This document shows, piece by piece, positions 34,622 to 44,428 of a stretch of DNA of 64,000 nt. Source of the DNA: Lactiplantibacillus plantarum. GTDB lineage: Bacteria; Bacillota; Bacilli; Lactobacillales; Lactobacillaceae. The position numbers were made by a program, and so were the translations under genes. The notes under the pieces are model-generated. The model had not been told where the DNA came from. It searched no databases and worked only from the letters and a program-made list of their open reading frames with translations. The stretch spans positions 682,001 to 746,000 of the forward strand of contig NZ_CP039121.1 of the NCBI RefSeq assembly GCF_014131735.1. Reading direction: 5' to 3'. How positions within the stretch are numbered: the first letter of the stretch is position 1; each line of letters starts with the position of its first letter.

Positions 34622-35488
34622 TTGAAAACAATCACACAACAGTATTTAACGGGCGAGCGGGCACTCTTTAAAGCTCACGACCTTGAAATCGACACTACAA
34701 CGTTTGCTGATGGTGAATCACCACTGAAGGAAAGTCGCAATGTCACGTTGAAGCAGCCAATCTTTAAGTGGAAATATCCCTTGTGGTACAGTCAACATGT
34801 GACTGTGGATCAAGGCTTGTTTGAGACAATGTCTCGCTCTGGCATCTGGTACACCAAGGATATTACAATTACGAATAGTACGCTACAGGCACCTAAGCTA
34901 TTTCGGCGGGCCAGCCAAGTTAAGTTAGCGCACGTTCACTTTTCAGATGCGGAAGAAACGTTATGGAACTGCCAAGATATTACGTTGAATGATGTTCAAG
35001 CAGCTGGTGATTATTTTGGAATGAATAGCCAGAATATTCGCATTGATGGCTTCAGCCTCGTCGGTAATTACGCCTTTGACGGTGCTAAGAACGTTGAAAT
35101 TCATCATGCAACGCTGATGACCAAGGATGCGCTATGGAATTGTGAAAATGTTACCGTTTATGATTCACAAATCATTGGTGAGTACCTGGGCTGGAATTCG
35201 AAGAATATTCGGTTCGTCAACTGTACGATTGAGAGCGATCAGGGCCTGTGTTACATGGATAATGTTAAGTTGGAAAACTGTACATTACTCAATACGGACT
35301 TAGCTTTTGAATATTGTCGTAACATTGACGCTGACGTGGTTTCAACGATTGATAGCGTTAAAAATCCGCTTAGTGGTCGGATTCATGCGCAAGCCATTGG
35401 TGAAATCATCATGGATGATCCTGAAGTAGATCCTCATCAGACCCTGATTAGTGTTGACCATGAAAGCCGTGCACCCCATGCCGTTTGA
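34622..35488 (+). CDS. DUF3737 family beta-helix protein
   Basis: 288 residues from a TTG start; GGAG lies 14 bases upstream, a long gap, so the start is not certain. The whole protein is a right-handed beta-helix made of repeats such as NVTLKQ, DITITNSTL, NIRIDGFSL, NVEIHHATL and NIRFVNCTI, typical of DUF3737. Cytoplasmic, no signal. Its end overlaps the MalY/PatB gene, and in many lactobacilli these two are adjacent. Function unknown; a link to sulfur amino acid or surface polysaccharide chemistry is conjecture. Confidence 0.85.
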   Translation: MKTITQQYLTGERALFKAHDLEIDTTTFADGESPLKESRNVTLKQPIFKWKYPLWYSQHVTVDQGLFETMSRSGIWYTKDITITNSTLQAPKLFRRASQVKLAHVHFSDAEETLWNCQDITLNDVQAAGDYFGMNSQNIRIDGFSLVGNYAFDGAKNVEIHHATLMTKDALWNCENVTVYDSQIIGEYLGWNSKNIRFVNCTIESDQGLCYMDNVKLENCTLLNTDLAFEYCRNIDADVVSTIDSVKNPLSGRIHAQAIGEIIMDDPEVDPHQTLISVDHESRAPHAV

Positions 35489-36650
35489 TTTTGAGACCGT
35501 GCTTAATCGGCGGCACACAAATGCCGTTAAGTGGGACGTCGCGGATGATGAGTTGCCGATGTGGGTCGCTGACATGGACTTTGAAACGGCACCAGTTATC
35601 AAGCAAGCGTTGATAAAACGCGCCCAGTTTGGCGTCTTCGGTTACGAAGAAGTCCCCATGGCTTACTATGAAGCCGTGGCAGACTGGTGGGCAACGGAAC
35701 ACAACTTCCGTCCGCAAATTGAGTGGTTGATGTTCTGCACCGGCGTCGTTCCGGCGATTTCATCAATTGTTCGTAAAATGACAGCGGCTGGCGATAACGT
35801 GTTAGTTCAGGCTCCGGTTTATAATATCTTCTATCATTCAATTGAAAACAATGGCCGGCATACCTTGAGTAGTGACTTAGTGGCACGTGACGCGTCGTAC
35901 GCGATTGATTGGGACGATTTGACGACGAAACTAGCTGATCCGTTGACCACGATGATGATTTTATGCAATCCGCAGAATCCGATCGGCATCGTCTGGTCGC
36001 GTGCGACGTTGCAACGCCTTGGCGAGCTGTGCTTGAAATACCATGTGCTAGTCGTTGCCGATGAGATTCATTGTGACTTGACCCTTAACGGTCACACGTA
36101 CACCCCATTTTCATCATTGACTGCGCCAGTAGCACATAACAGTATCAGCTGTATCTCGCCAAGCAAGACTTTCAACGTGGCAGCCTTACACGCGGCAACG
36201 TTGATTATTCCCGATGCACACGTCCGCGCATTAGTGAGCCGGGGCATCAACAATGATGAATTGGCTGAGCCCAATTCGTTTGCGATTCCAGCCAGCATTG
36301 CGGCCTATACTGAAGGCCATGACTGGGTAGCTGCATTGCGAACCAAACTAGCTGCCAATCAACGTCAAGTTCAGACTTACTTGACTGCTGAGTTGCCGCA
36401 AGTCAAGTTGGTGGAAGCCCAAGCGACTTATCTATTATGGTTGGATGTGCGTCAAGTGACAACCGACAGTGCGGCTTTGGCTGCTTTTATTCGCCAACGA
36501 ACCGGGTTGTTTTTATCAGCGGGAGATGCTTACCGTGGTGATGGCAACCGCTTCTTGCGACTGAATGTGGCTTGTCCAACGACTACCCTGACGGATGGAT
36601 TGGCACGATTAAAAGCTGGTATTACGGCTTACCAACAAGTTCAAGCATAG
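35478..36650 (+). CDS. MalY/PatB-type PLP aminotransferase, cystathionine beta-lyase-like
   Basis: 390 residues if ATG 35478 is used, which gives the family's normal N-terminus (FDFETVLNRRHTNAVKWD). GTG 35451 and ATG 35460 are alternatives and no start has a good ribosome site, so coupling to the overlapping DUF3737 gene is likely. PLP-binding features: LCNPQNPIG, VADEIHCDL and the Schiff-base Lys in SPSKTFNVAAL. MalY/PatB enzymes cleave cystathionine or cysteine S-conjugates to homocysteine or thiols, ammonia and pyruvate. Confidence 0.88.
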   Translation: MPFDFETVLNRRHTNAVKWDVADDELPMWVADMDFETAPVIKQALIKRAQFGVFGYEEVPMAYYEAVADWWATEHNFRPQIEWLMFCTGVVPAISSIVRKMTAAGDNVLVQAPVYNIFYHSIENNGRHTLSSDLVARDASYAIDWDDLTTKLADPLTTMMILCNPQNPIGIVWSRATLQRLGELCLKYHVLVVADEIHCDLTLNGHTYTPFSSLTAPVAHNSISCISPSKTFNVAALHAATLIIPDAHVRALVSRGINNDELAEPNSFAIPASIAAYTEGHDWVAALRTKLAANQRQVQTYLTAELPQVKLVEAQATYLLWLDVRQVTTDSAALAAFIRQRTGLFLSAGDAYRGDGNRFLRLNVACPTTTLTDGLARLKAGITAYQQVQA

Positions 36651-36798
36651 TTGACGCGTATGAGGTGCAATTCCATAATGATTTCGCTATCATTAAGATA
36701 AGCTGGTTTGGTCTAGATGACCGCTGACAGTCCGTGATAACGGACCAGATAAGTCGGTTAATTCAAACCATTATTAAAAGATGAGGTGGAGGATAGTT

Positions 36799-37392
36799 AT
36801 GAAAATTGGAATTATTGGTGCCGGTACGGTCGGCACAGTATTAGCCAAGACCTTTGCGCGCGGTGATCATCAAATCAAATTAAGTCGGCACAGTGGTGCG
36901 GCTAGTTTAGCAACACGGCGCGCCGAGTTTGCTGCCAATGTGGCTTTTGTAGAAGTTGCTGAAGCCTTACAACAGCCGTTAGTCATTCTTGCAGTGCCGT
37001 TTGAACAGGCGCCGGCAGTATTAGCGCAGGTCGCCGATTATAAGCAACGGATCGTGGTGGACGTGACGAACCAGTTTACGGCTGACTTTAAGAAAATTAA
37101 GACGGCCCCGTTGACTGGAAGTGAAGTCATTGCTCGTGCAGCTAACAATGCCCGGGTCATTAAAGCCTTCAATACGATTCCACCGGAGTTTATGGATGGG
37201 CACGTTGATGGGCCTGGAAAGCGGGTCTTGTTCTATGCGGGCGATGACGTTGCTGCCAAGAAAGAATTCGCTGCGCTCGTCCGGCCGTTGAATTTCCGCC
37301 CCGTTAACTTGGGCAAGCTTCGGCATGGCGGCAGTGTCATGCAAGTTGGCGGTGGACTAGGTAATACACACTTTGTTCAGATTGAAGAATAG
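36799..37392 (+). CDS. NAD(P)-binding oxidoreductase, F420-dependent NADP reductase-like
   Basis: 197 residues from ATG 36799 (GGAGG 6 bases upstream). The Rossmann motif is IGIIGAGTVGTVLA. The pattern SRHSGAASL for NADP binding, VVDVTNQF and AFNTIPPEFM matches the FNO-like/6-phosphogluconate-type group (COG2085). In bacteria without F420 such proteins act as NADP-dependent reductases of unknown substrate. Confidence 0.82.
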   Translation: MKIGIIGAGTVGTVLAKTFARGDHQIKLSRHSGAASLATRRAEFAANVAFVEVAEALQQPLVILAVPFEQAPAVLAQVADYKQRIVVDVTNQFTADFKKIKTAPLTGSEVIARAANNARVIKAFNTIPPEFMDGHVDGPGKRVLFYAGDDVAAKKEFAALVRPLNFRPVNLGKLRHGGSVMQVGGGLGNTHFVQIEE

Positions 37393-37561
37393 TGGATTGT
37401 AAAAAGGGGTTCACTTTTGGACCAAAATAGCTAGTGCTGACCTTGTAAGAAAAGGTGTGGCTAGTGTCACTTTGATTGGGCCGTGCGGTGGGCATCAATT
37501 GACAGGTGTTCCTGCCAATCGTCGCCGCGTGGTTAAATTTGAATCGTGTTATGGGTCATGA

Positions 37562-37615
37562 AGCCTAATTCTTACTGTGTCGTAACTGTAAGAATGGGGC
37601 TGCATGGCTTTTTTT
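37562..37615 (+). terminator. Terminator after the NAD(P)-binding reductase
   Basis: AGCC..ATTCTTAC pairs with GTAAGAAT..GGCT, then GCATGGC and a T run. It lies 170 bases past the stop. Confidence 0.7.
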
Positions 37616-38113
37616 AATTGAGGTTAATTATTGTTTATACGGTTTGATGAGGACAATGGTATTGATACGAGTCTAGTCAATCAACTCCGCCCACTTAGCT
37701 ACGGAAATATCCGATAGGCACAATAAGAGGAACGTGAAAATTCTTATGTCTTTACGCTATTTTGGTTAAATAAAAGTGTGAACATTACCTGCTTTATATC
37801 GTATGAGATGCAGTGTGCCCATTCAATAGGCTTTGCAGATTATGTTAATGAATTTCGACTATACGCACAATACATATTATTATATTTAGCCACGGGTGTT
37901 CTTAGTTCCCAGCTATCTATATACTAGATCATGCAATGATACTTTCAACTATTATCGAAATTTATTGGAATAATGCAGGTTTTCCACTTACAGCGCCTGA
38001 ATTTAATCTCCGCTGTCAAAGTAGGTGCATGGGCAATGACCCTTGTCTGACCTGATGAATCATAATAGTGTTATTCTTCATGCGTATAATCATTTATTTT
38101 TTAATACCAAAAG

Positions 38114-38157
38114 CGTTGTGCTTCATTTCAATGAGAAATCTAGACACAACGTTTTTT
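38114..38157 (+). terminator. Terminator in the AT-rich region
   Basis: CGTTGTG pairs with CACAACG, with ATTTC/GAGAAAT nested inside, then six T. Confidence 0.75.
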
Positions 38158-38218
38158 ATTAAATACTGCTATCTAAGCTAAAATACTTAGGTAATTTTAG
38201 AAAGGACTATCTAAATTA

Positions 38219-38758
38219 ATGTCTTCATATTCGAATGAGCTTCTCATGCTGATTTTCCAATCGACGCTATGCAAACAAGTGCTCATATTTTTTGCCTACA
38301 GTGGTTTGTACTATTTGGTAACGTACTTTATGGATAAGAAAATCCAGCATCAAAAACAATTCTTATTGAAATTAGGTCTAGTTAAGCTCAAAAAAAGAAA
38401 TAAGACAAGGTGGGAAAAAATACGATTGATAATGCAACTGTTCCTAATAGTATCAATACTGGTCTTAGTTGTTAGTACATTTGTTCTAAATCCTGATGAT
38501 CAGTACATACTTTTGGTTATTTATGTTATGAAGCTTGCTACTTTCACTTCTTTTGCAATCGCGTTTGTGGATAGTTTAGGTCCAATAAAGGAGATACAGC
38601 AGTTGATTGTCGGCGCACAAAGCAGTGATACTTTAGACAGTGATAAAAAGGTATTAACGGTGACAATCTTTAAAAAAATTAGATGGATGCTGATATTATA
38701 TCAAGTATTAAAAGTACCCGCGCTTATAATTCTTTTAAATTTAAGCGTCGACTATTAG
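38219..38758 (+). CDS. Unknown four-helix membrane protein
   Basis: 179 residues. Membrane segments near 18-37, 70-90, 97-120 and 155-175, with a Lys/Arg-rich cytoplasmic loop (QLKK..KKRNKTRWEK) between the first two. AGAAAGGA lies 12 bases upstream, a wide gap. Strongly AT-rich and isolated in an accessory patch, so probably acquired. I do not recognise the family. Confidence 0.65.
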   Translation: MSSYSNELLMLIFQSTLCKQVLIFFAYSGLYYLVTYFMDKKIQHQKQFLLKLGLVKLKKRNKTRWEKIRLIMQLFLIVSILVLVVSTFVLNPDDQYILLVIYVMKLATFTSFAIAFVDSLGPIKEIQQLIVGAQSSDTLDSDKKVLTVTIFKKIRWMLILYQVLKVPALIILLNLSVDY

Positions 38759-39165
38759 CGCAACGGTGTTTTCATTTTATGAGAATTTGCATCTAACTTG
38801 TTTTTTAGTCCGTTCCTTTAGCTATTCTTCTCGCACGTTAATTGATAGCAAGCGTCAAGTGGATTAAATCTGCAAATCTTATCACCTGAGAAGAAAGGGC
38901 ACGTTTTGACAGCTTACCCAGATGAACTGTTATTAGCATTGTTTCACGGCCGAATCTTGAATTAAGCAACGACGACTGTTTTATATAAATTGCTTTTCTT
39001 GCTGATTCGTCAATTGGTCTTTTTGTTGATTGGAAATCAAGGTAAGCAGGTTATTGAGTTAAAAGCCGTCGATACAACTACTCCGCATAATACCTAATAT
39101 GTTAAATAGTTCAGTTTTTAAGATACGTTAGGCCTGCGCGCAGAGTTTGCTGATTATTTTTGCGT
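38759..39165. other. 407-base region, probable gene debris
   Basis: Around 38907-38966 a short open frame reads LTAYPDELLLALFHG before a stop, and the rest gives no coherent frame. It may be the remains of a degraded gene. No promoter or terminator is clear. Confidence 0.3.
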
Positions 39166-39849
39166 TTAAACTGTTAATAACAGTTTTTGCAGTTGCTTAA
39201 AGTTATCCACAGTGTAAGTTGGGGCAATTGTTGTGTCGTTATGCACATGCTGTGGATTGTACCAGATACTAGGTAAATGGGCGGTGGTCGCTCCCACGAT
39301 GTCTGAACGCAGGCTATCACCAATCATGACGGTATTCGTGGCATTCATGTCTGGGTATTGGTCATGAATAGCGCTGAAAAAGTGTGGGTTCGGCTTGGCA
39401 TAACCGATACTTTCAGAGATGAAGATATGATCAAAATAGGGCGTCATATGGGCACCTGCCAAGCGACTGAGCTGGGTGTGTTTGATACCGTTAGTGCCGA
39501 CGAGTAAGGTCAGCCCAGCGTTGGTCAGCGTGCGCAAAAGTTCGTGGGCGCCGGGAATTACCTGATAACTGTGCGCTAATAATTGGTCGTATTCTTGTTG
39601 AACCGCAGGACCGTCAACGGTGATGCCCAGTGTGCCTAGAAAGACTTGAAATCGTTGGTCTAACAAGCTATCACGATCGGCACCTTGTTCGATTTGTTGC
39701 CAAACAGTTTCGTTATAGGCCTGATACTCATTTTCTGCACGGCGAATATCAGTGACGCCATGATGCTGAAAGACGGCTGCGAGGTTAGCCGCTTCAGCGC
39801 GGTCAAAGTCAAGGATGGTATTATCGAGATCAAAAATTGCGTATTGCAT
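39166..39849 (-). CDS. HAD-family hydrolase, YjjG-like pyrimidine nucleotidase
   Basis: 227 residues from ATG 39849 (MQYAIFDLDNT, the normal N-terminus; the frame is open to 39894 without a ribosome site). Motif I FDLDNTILDF, motif II LLVGTNG, motif III Lys in GYAKPNPHFF, motif IV MIGDSLRSDI. The helical cap fits the YjjG/YfnB group, which dephosphorylates non-canonical nucleoside monophosphates or sugar phosphates. A TTATCCACA sequence (DnaA-box type) overlaps its 3' end at 39203-39211. Confidence 0.85.
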   Translation of the reverse strand: MQYAIFDLDNTILDFDRAEAANLAAVFQHHGVTDIRRAENEYQAYNETVWQQIEQGADRDSLLDQRFQVFLGTLGITVDGPAVQQEYDQLLAHSYQVIPGAHELLRTLTNAGLTLLVGTNGIKHTQLSRLAGAHMTPYFDHIFISESIGYAKPNPHFFSAIHDQYPDMNATNTVMIGDSLRSDIVGATTAHLPSIWYNPQHVHNDTTIAPTYTVDNFKQLQKLLLTV

Positions 39850-39945
39850 GGAACCACTACTTTCAATAGGTTTATTTAAACCATCATACAGCAATTTTGA
39901 ATGGTGTGGTATGCTTAAAGTATCATACTTAAAAGGAAGTTAAAC

Positions 39946-40515
39946 ATGGAAATCGATAATGACCCAGCGTATCAACAAATGATTAATGGTGAATTGTACT
40001 TAGAATCACCAATCCTACAGCAACGTCGGCGAGACGTGCGGACGAAGTTAATGCAATATAATCAGATTGCTGATAATGATGAACGGAATACTAAGATGAA
40101 AAGTCTCTTACGTTCAGCCGGTGACCGGTTCTTCGTTGAACCGACCTTTGAATTTAGTTATGGCGTCAATATTCGTATCGGCAATCATTTTTATGCTAAC
40201 CATGGGGTCACGTTATGTGATGAAGGACTTATTACGATTGGTAATGATTGCAAATTTGGTCCTAAAGTTGGCTTGTACACGCCTGCTCATCCATTAGACC
40301 CAACTGTGCGGCGGACTGAAGCGGAACGGACTGCACCGATTACGATTGGTAATGATGTTTGGATTGGTGGTAGTGCCGTGATCTTACCCGGGGTGACGTT
40401 GGGCAACAACGTGATTGTTGGTGCCGGTGCTGTCGTAACACATTCATTTCCAGATAACGTCATCGTAGTCGGTAATCCGGCGCGTGTCTTGAAACAAAAT
40501 GCACCGCAGTCATAA
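39946..40515 (+). CDS. Maltose/galactoside O-acetyltransferase-like (left-handed beta-helix)
   Basis: 189 residues; AAGGAAG upstream. N-terminal Mac domain (YQQMINGELYLESPILQQRR), then hexapeptide repeats of the left-handed beta-helix. The active-site His is in YTPAHPLD, and VIGNPARVLK is the C-terminal family motif. It transfers acetyl from acetyl-CoA to a sugar hydroxyl. A second member lies at 63014. Confidence 0.9.
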   Translation: MEIDNDPAYQQMINGELYLESPILQQRRRDVRTKLMQYNQIADNDERNTKMKSLLRSAGDRFFVEPTFEFSYGVNIRIGNHFYANHGVTLCDEGLITIGNDCKFGPKVGLYTPAHPLDPTVRRTEAERTAPITIGNDVWIGGSAVILPGVTLGNNVIVGAGAVVTHSFPDNVIVVGNPARVLKQNAPQS

Positions 40516-40586
40516 TTGACAATTACGCCTAAATTGATGAAAATAAGGGTGTAGTCAGATTATCAGAGAATGGGGAGTGGAGCCAT

Positions 40587-41030
40587 ATGTCAGAGATGAG
40601 TCCTAAGGAATTTAAGCACATCTTAGTCGGGGTTGATGATTCGGATGACGCGCAGTTAGCGTTTCGGTACGCCATTAACCGGGCCAAGAGTGACGGTGCT
40701 AAGTTAACCATCGTCTCGATTTTGGAACAGGATAATATGAATGTGTATGAAGCGATGAGCAAGGACTTTGTTCATGGTCAACGCAAGGATTTGGAAGAAC
40801 ACGTTCAGCAGTATCAGAAGTTGGCCCGTGACTTCGGGGTGACGGATGTTAACGCGGTCGTTGATGAAGGTGACCCTGGTGAAACCATCGTGAAGACGGT
40901 GATTCCAGCGTTAAAGCCCGACTTACTAGTCATTGGCTCAGTTGCCAAGCATGGTGTTCGTAAGTACTTCGGTTCGCAAGCCGCATATATGGCAAAACAT
41001 GCACCGATTTCAGTACTGGTGATTCGATAG
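40587..41030 (+). CDS. Universal stress protein, UspA family
   Basis: 147 residues; GGGGAGTGG upstream. The fold starts HILVGVDDSDDAQLAFRYAI. The ATP-binding signature G-x2-G-x9-G is present as GSVAKHGVRKYFGSQAA near residue 116, so this is the nucleotide-binding class. Cytoplasmic, stress-linked; monocistronic with a terminator. Confidence 0.9.
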   Translation: MSEMSPKEFKHILVGVDDSDDAQLAFRYAINRAKSDGAKLTIVSILEQDNMNVYEAMSKDFVHGQRKDLEEHVQQYQKLARDFGVTDVNAVVDEGDPGETIVKTVIPALKPDLLVIGSVAKHGVRKYFGSQAAYMAKHAPISVLVIR

Positions 41031-41054
41031 TGATAAGATGAATTTTGATTAATC

Positions 41055-41083
41055 AGGCCTTCCGGTTATGGAGGGCTTTTTTT
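41055..41083 (+). terminator. Terminator after the universal stress gene
   Basis: GGCC.TCC and GGA.GGGC pair over a 6-base loop, followed by seven T. Confidence 0.8.
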
Positions 41084-41237
41084 GTTGTGTCTTGAGGAAT
41101 ACCAAATACCAGTGGTAGGGGCTTTATAGTTAGACAAATATATTTAAGTTATGGCTGAAAGTTGTCTTTTCATTCAGCTTTAAGAGGTGTTTCAGGGTGA
41201 CGGTATAAGTATGCCATAGGTAATCGAGTGAAATACT

Positions 41238-41302
41238 ATACGAAAAACGTATGGTAGCATGTTTATTCGGTATTTTTCAGTGAATAAGAATCGGTTTATG
41301 AT
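41238..41302 (+). promoter_or_regulatory. LysR-type operator and promoter, copy A
   Basis: Dyad ATACG-AAAAA-CGTAT (41238-41252) has the T-N11-A form. GTAGCATG follows, then -35 TTTTCA (41274-41279), 17-base spacer and -10 TATGAT (41297-41302). It drives the NmrA-like gene at 41390. The 22 bases from the -10 onward are identical to copy C. Confidence 0.8.
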
Positions 41303-41389
41303 AGTGTCATTCAATCAGTTGGACAAGTAGGTTACATAAGCTCATTAGACTGATTAGAGAAATATTTAATAATCACGGAGGATTTATTT

Positions 41390-42028
41390 ATGAAAGTCTT
41401 GATTTTAGGCGCAGCAGGTCAAATTGGTCAAATGGTAACTGGTGATTTGTTGGCACAAACAGATGACAACTTAGTGCTATTCGGTCATAACGTCTCACAA
41501 CGGTTGGCGGAACTTGATTCAGCACGAGTGACGTTTGTTGATGGTGATTTTTTGGAATTTGACAAGGTACGACAAGCTGCCGAAGGTGTTGATGCGGTAT
41601 ATTTAAGTTTTGTTGCTAAGCCAGCTATTATTACGGGAGTCATTGACGCATTAGATAAGGCCGGGGTAAAGAGGTTTATCGTAGCTAATGTTCCTGATTT
41701 GTATCAAGAAGTTAGTGGGCCATTCCAAACATGGTATCGGCAAAATACTGGGCTGACATGGCAAACTGATCTCAAAAAGTCGGCCGACTTAGTGGAAAAT
41801 AGTGATTTGGATTACGTTATTTTACGTATTACTTGGCTGTACAACCAAGTAAATAATACTAAGATTCATGTTTCCGAGAAAGGTGAACCTTTAACGGAAG
41901 CCCAAGTCACACGTCAAGCGGTCGCTCAATTTGTTGTTGATCTTTTGACCGGCAAAGCTGATTATCATCAAGCCAACTTAGGATTGGGTGAACCTGATAC
42001 TCAATTCACTAAGCCGAGCTTTATGTAA
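41390..42028 (+). CDS. NmrA-like NAD(P)-binding protein (atypical SDR), paralogue 1
   Basis: 212 residues; CGGAGG upstream. The N-terminal dinucleotide motif is GAAGQIGQMV, and a conserved DLYQEVSGPFQTWY region follows. No YxxxK catalytic pair is evident, as in NmrA/NAD(P)H-binding atypical SDRs that act as redox sensors or reductases. Closely related along its full length to the protein at 49686 (shared GAAGQIGQMV, FVDGDFLEFDKV, LRITWLYNQ, TRQAVAQFVV). It has its own terminator and is controlled by operator copy A. Confidence 0.85.
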   Translation: MKVLILGAAGQIGQMVTGDLLAQTDDNLVLFGHNVSQRLAELDSARVTFVDGDFLEFDKVRQAAEGVDAVYLSFVAKPAIITGVIDALDKAGVKRFIVANVPDLYQEVSGPFQTWYRQNTGLTWQTDLKKSADLVENSDLDYVILRITWLYNQVNNTKIHVSEKGEPLTEAQVTRQAVAQFVVDLLTGKADYHQANLGLGEPDTQFTKPSFM

Positions 42029-42030
42029 GA

Positions 42031-42075
42031 GACAAACCTGTGAATGCTCAGAAAGCATTTGCAGGTTTGTCTTTT
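42031..42075 (+). terminator. Terminator after NmrA-like gene 1
   Basis: GACAAACCTG and CAGGTTTGTC form a perfect 10-bp stem with a nested TGAATGCT/AAGCATTTG stem, then TTTT. Confidence 0.88.
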
Positions 42076-42108
42076 ACCAAATTAGTACTTTAAAGTTAGG
42101 AGTTTGTA

Positions 42109-43443
42109 ATGAGTAAGAGCAAAGAAAAATTTGGCATTGTATTGCCAATTATTTTATTAAGTTATTTCATGATTTTATTAGATAATTCCATTATCTTTAC
42201 TAGTACGGTAAAGATTGCGCAAGAGCTACATTTAAATTCTCAGACGTTAGCGTGGGTAAGCAGTGCTTATACGTTAACATTTGGCGGCTTTCAGTTATTT
42301 GGTGGCCGTATCGGTGATGTTTTTGGTCGTAAGCGAGTGTTCTTGATTGGTTTGGTTTTATTCTCATTTGGTTCATTAATGGTGGGGCTATCGACCAACG
42401 CCGCCATGATTATCTCAATGAGGGCATTTCAAGGCATCGGCTCAGCCATTTTAGCACCAACTACTTTGGCACTGTTATTGGATAGCTATCAAGGCACAAT
42501 GCGCACGCGAGCAATTGCGGCATACGGTGCAACTGCTGGCTTGGGTGCTAGCTTTGGTCTGATTTTGGGTGGCATCATCACCAGCGTGTTCTCATGGCGG
42601 TACGGTTTTTTCTTGAATGTGCCAGTGGGAATTCTGATGTTTGTCTTGACGATATTCTTTGTACATGACAGTAAGACTGAAGGTTCACGACATCTAGACT
42701 TTGTGGGGACGCTGTTATCAGTTATCGGTTTATCCGCTTTGGTATACAGCATTGATGGTACCAGTCATCAAATTTTGGCCTTGATCGTTGCGATTGTTGC
42801 TTTGATTCTGTTTGTTTATGCGGAGAAGCGCATCAAGAATCCAATTATGCCATTGAAATTATTTATGGATAGAGAACGTAGCAGTGCTTACATCGCACGT
42901 TTCTTCTTCATCGGTGCGGCATTTGCCTACTTCTTTGTGACACCACAAGCTTTGCAGCGAGTGTATGGATTTACACCATTGATGGCTGGACTAGCCTTTT
43001 TACCAGCGACATTACCACAATTCTTCAGTGCAACCCAGGTTTCTAGAGTTTCAATGAAGATTGGCAATGATCGTTTGATTCTAGTTTCTATCATATCAGG
43101 AATTATTGGTGTCCTACTTTCAGCCGTGCTTGGTCTTAGTCATGGATACTGGCTAGCAGTTGGTATTCCAATGATTTTCTTTGGTGTTGGACAAGGGCTT
43201 GGATTAAGCCCGCTGACTATCGCGGGAGTTGCCAATACGGATGCTGATATTGCGGGCGCCGCTTCGGGTGTCGTCAATACAGTTCATCAATTTGGACAAT
43301 CGGTTGGAATGTCAATTGTTGTCGCCATGACTAGCGGCTTCAATAATCCAGCGACAAGCTATCACTATCAATTGTTGATTATTGCTGTGATTTTTATTTT
43401 GAGCTTCATTGCATCGCTTGGAATTCAGAGGAAAAAGCAATAA
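42109..43443 (+). CDS. MFS exporter of the DHA2 (14-helix) family
   Basis: 444 residues; TAGGAG upstream. LLDNSIIFTSTVKIA starts the first helix, GGRIGDVFGRKRVF is the loop 2-3 signature, and GLGASFGLILGGIITSVFSWRYGFFLNVP is motif C of drug antiporters. It lies between NmrA-like 1 and operator B; no promoter of its own is clear, so it may depend on read-through. Probable efflux of a toxic compound handled by the island enzymes. Confidence 0.88.
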   Translation: MSKSKEKFGIVLPIILLSYFMILLDNSIIFTSTVKIAQELHLNSQTLAWVSSAYTLTFGGFQLFGGRIGDVFGRKRVFLIGLVLFSFGSLMVGLSTNAAMIISMRAFQGIGSAILAPTTLALLLDSYQGTMRTRAIAAYGATAGLGASFGLILGGIITSVFSWRYGFFLNVPVGILMFVLTIFFVHDSKTEGSRHLDFVGTLLSVIGLSALVYSIDGTSHQILALIVAIVALILFVYAEKRIKNPIMPLKLFMDRERSSAYIARFFFIGAAFAYFFVTPQALQRVYGFTPLMAGLAFLPATLPQFFSATQVSRVSMKIGNDRLILVSIISGIIGVLLSAVLGLSHGYWLAVGIPMIFFGVGQGLGLSPLTIAGVANTDADIAGAASGVVNTVHQFGQSVGMSIVVAMTSGFNNPATSYHYQLLIIAVIFILSFIASLGIQRKKQ

Positions 43444-43454
43444 AAAGCATTACC

Positions 43455-43519
43455 ATACGTCTGACGTATGCTGGCATGCTTAGATAGTAATTTTCAGCGA
43501 GTTAAATCGACCTTATAAT
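43455..43519 (+). promoter_or_regulatory. LysR-type operator and promoter, copy B
   Basis: Dyad ATACG-TCTGA-CGTAT (43455-43469), then GCATGC, -35 TTTTCA (43491-43496), 17-base spacer and -10 TATAAT (43514-43519). It drives the reductase operon from 43554. Confidence 0.8.
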
Positions 43520-43538
43520 GAATTCATCAATTAAATAA

Positions 43539-44411
<873 letters not shown>

Positions 44412-44428
44412 TAAAGGGGTAGATAAAT

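Larger units (their letters stand above)
37393..38218. other. 826-base AT-rich intergenic region
   Basis: No ORF with a ribosome site. It contains two terminators (37562-37615 and 38114-38157). The stretch 37640-38100 is more AT-rich than its surroundings and looks like eroded or foreign DNA. A TATAAT near 38082 lies shortly before the second terminator. Confidence 0.5.
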
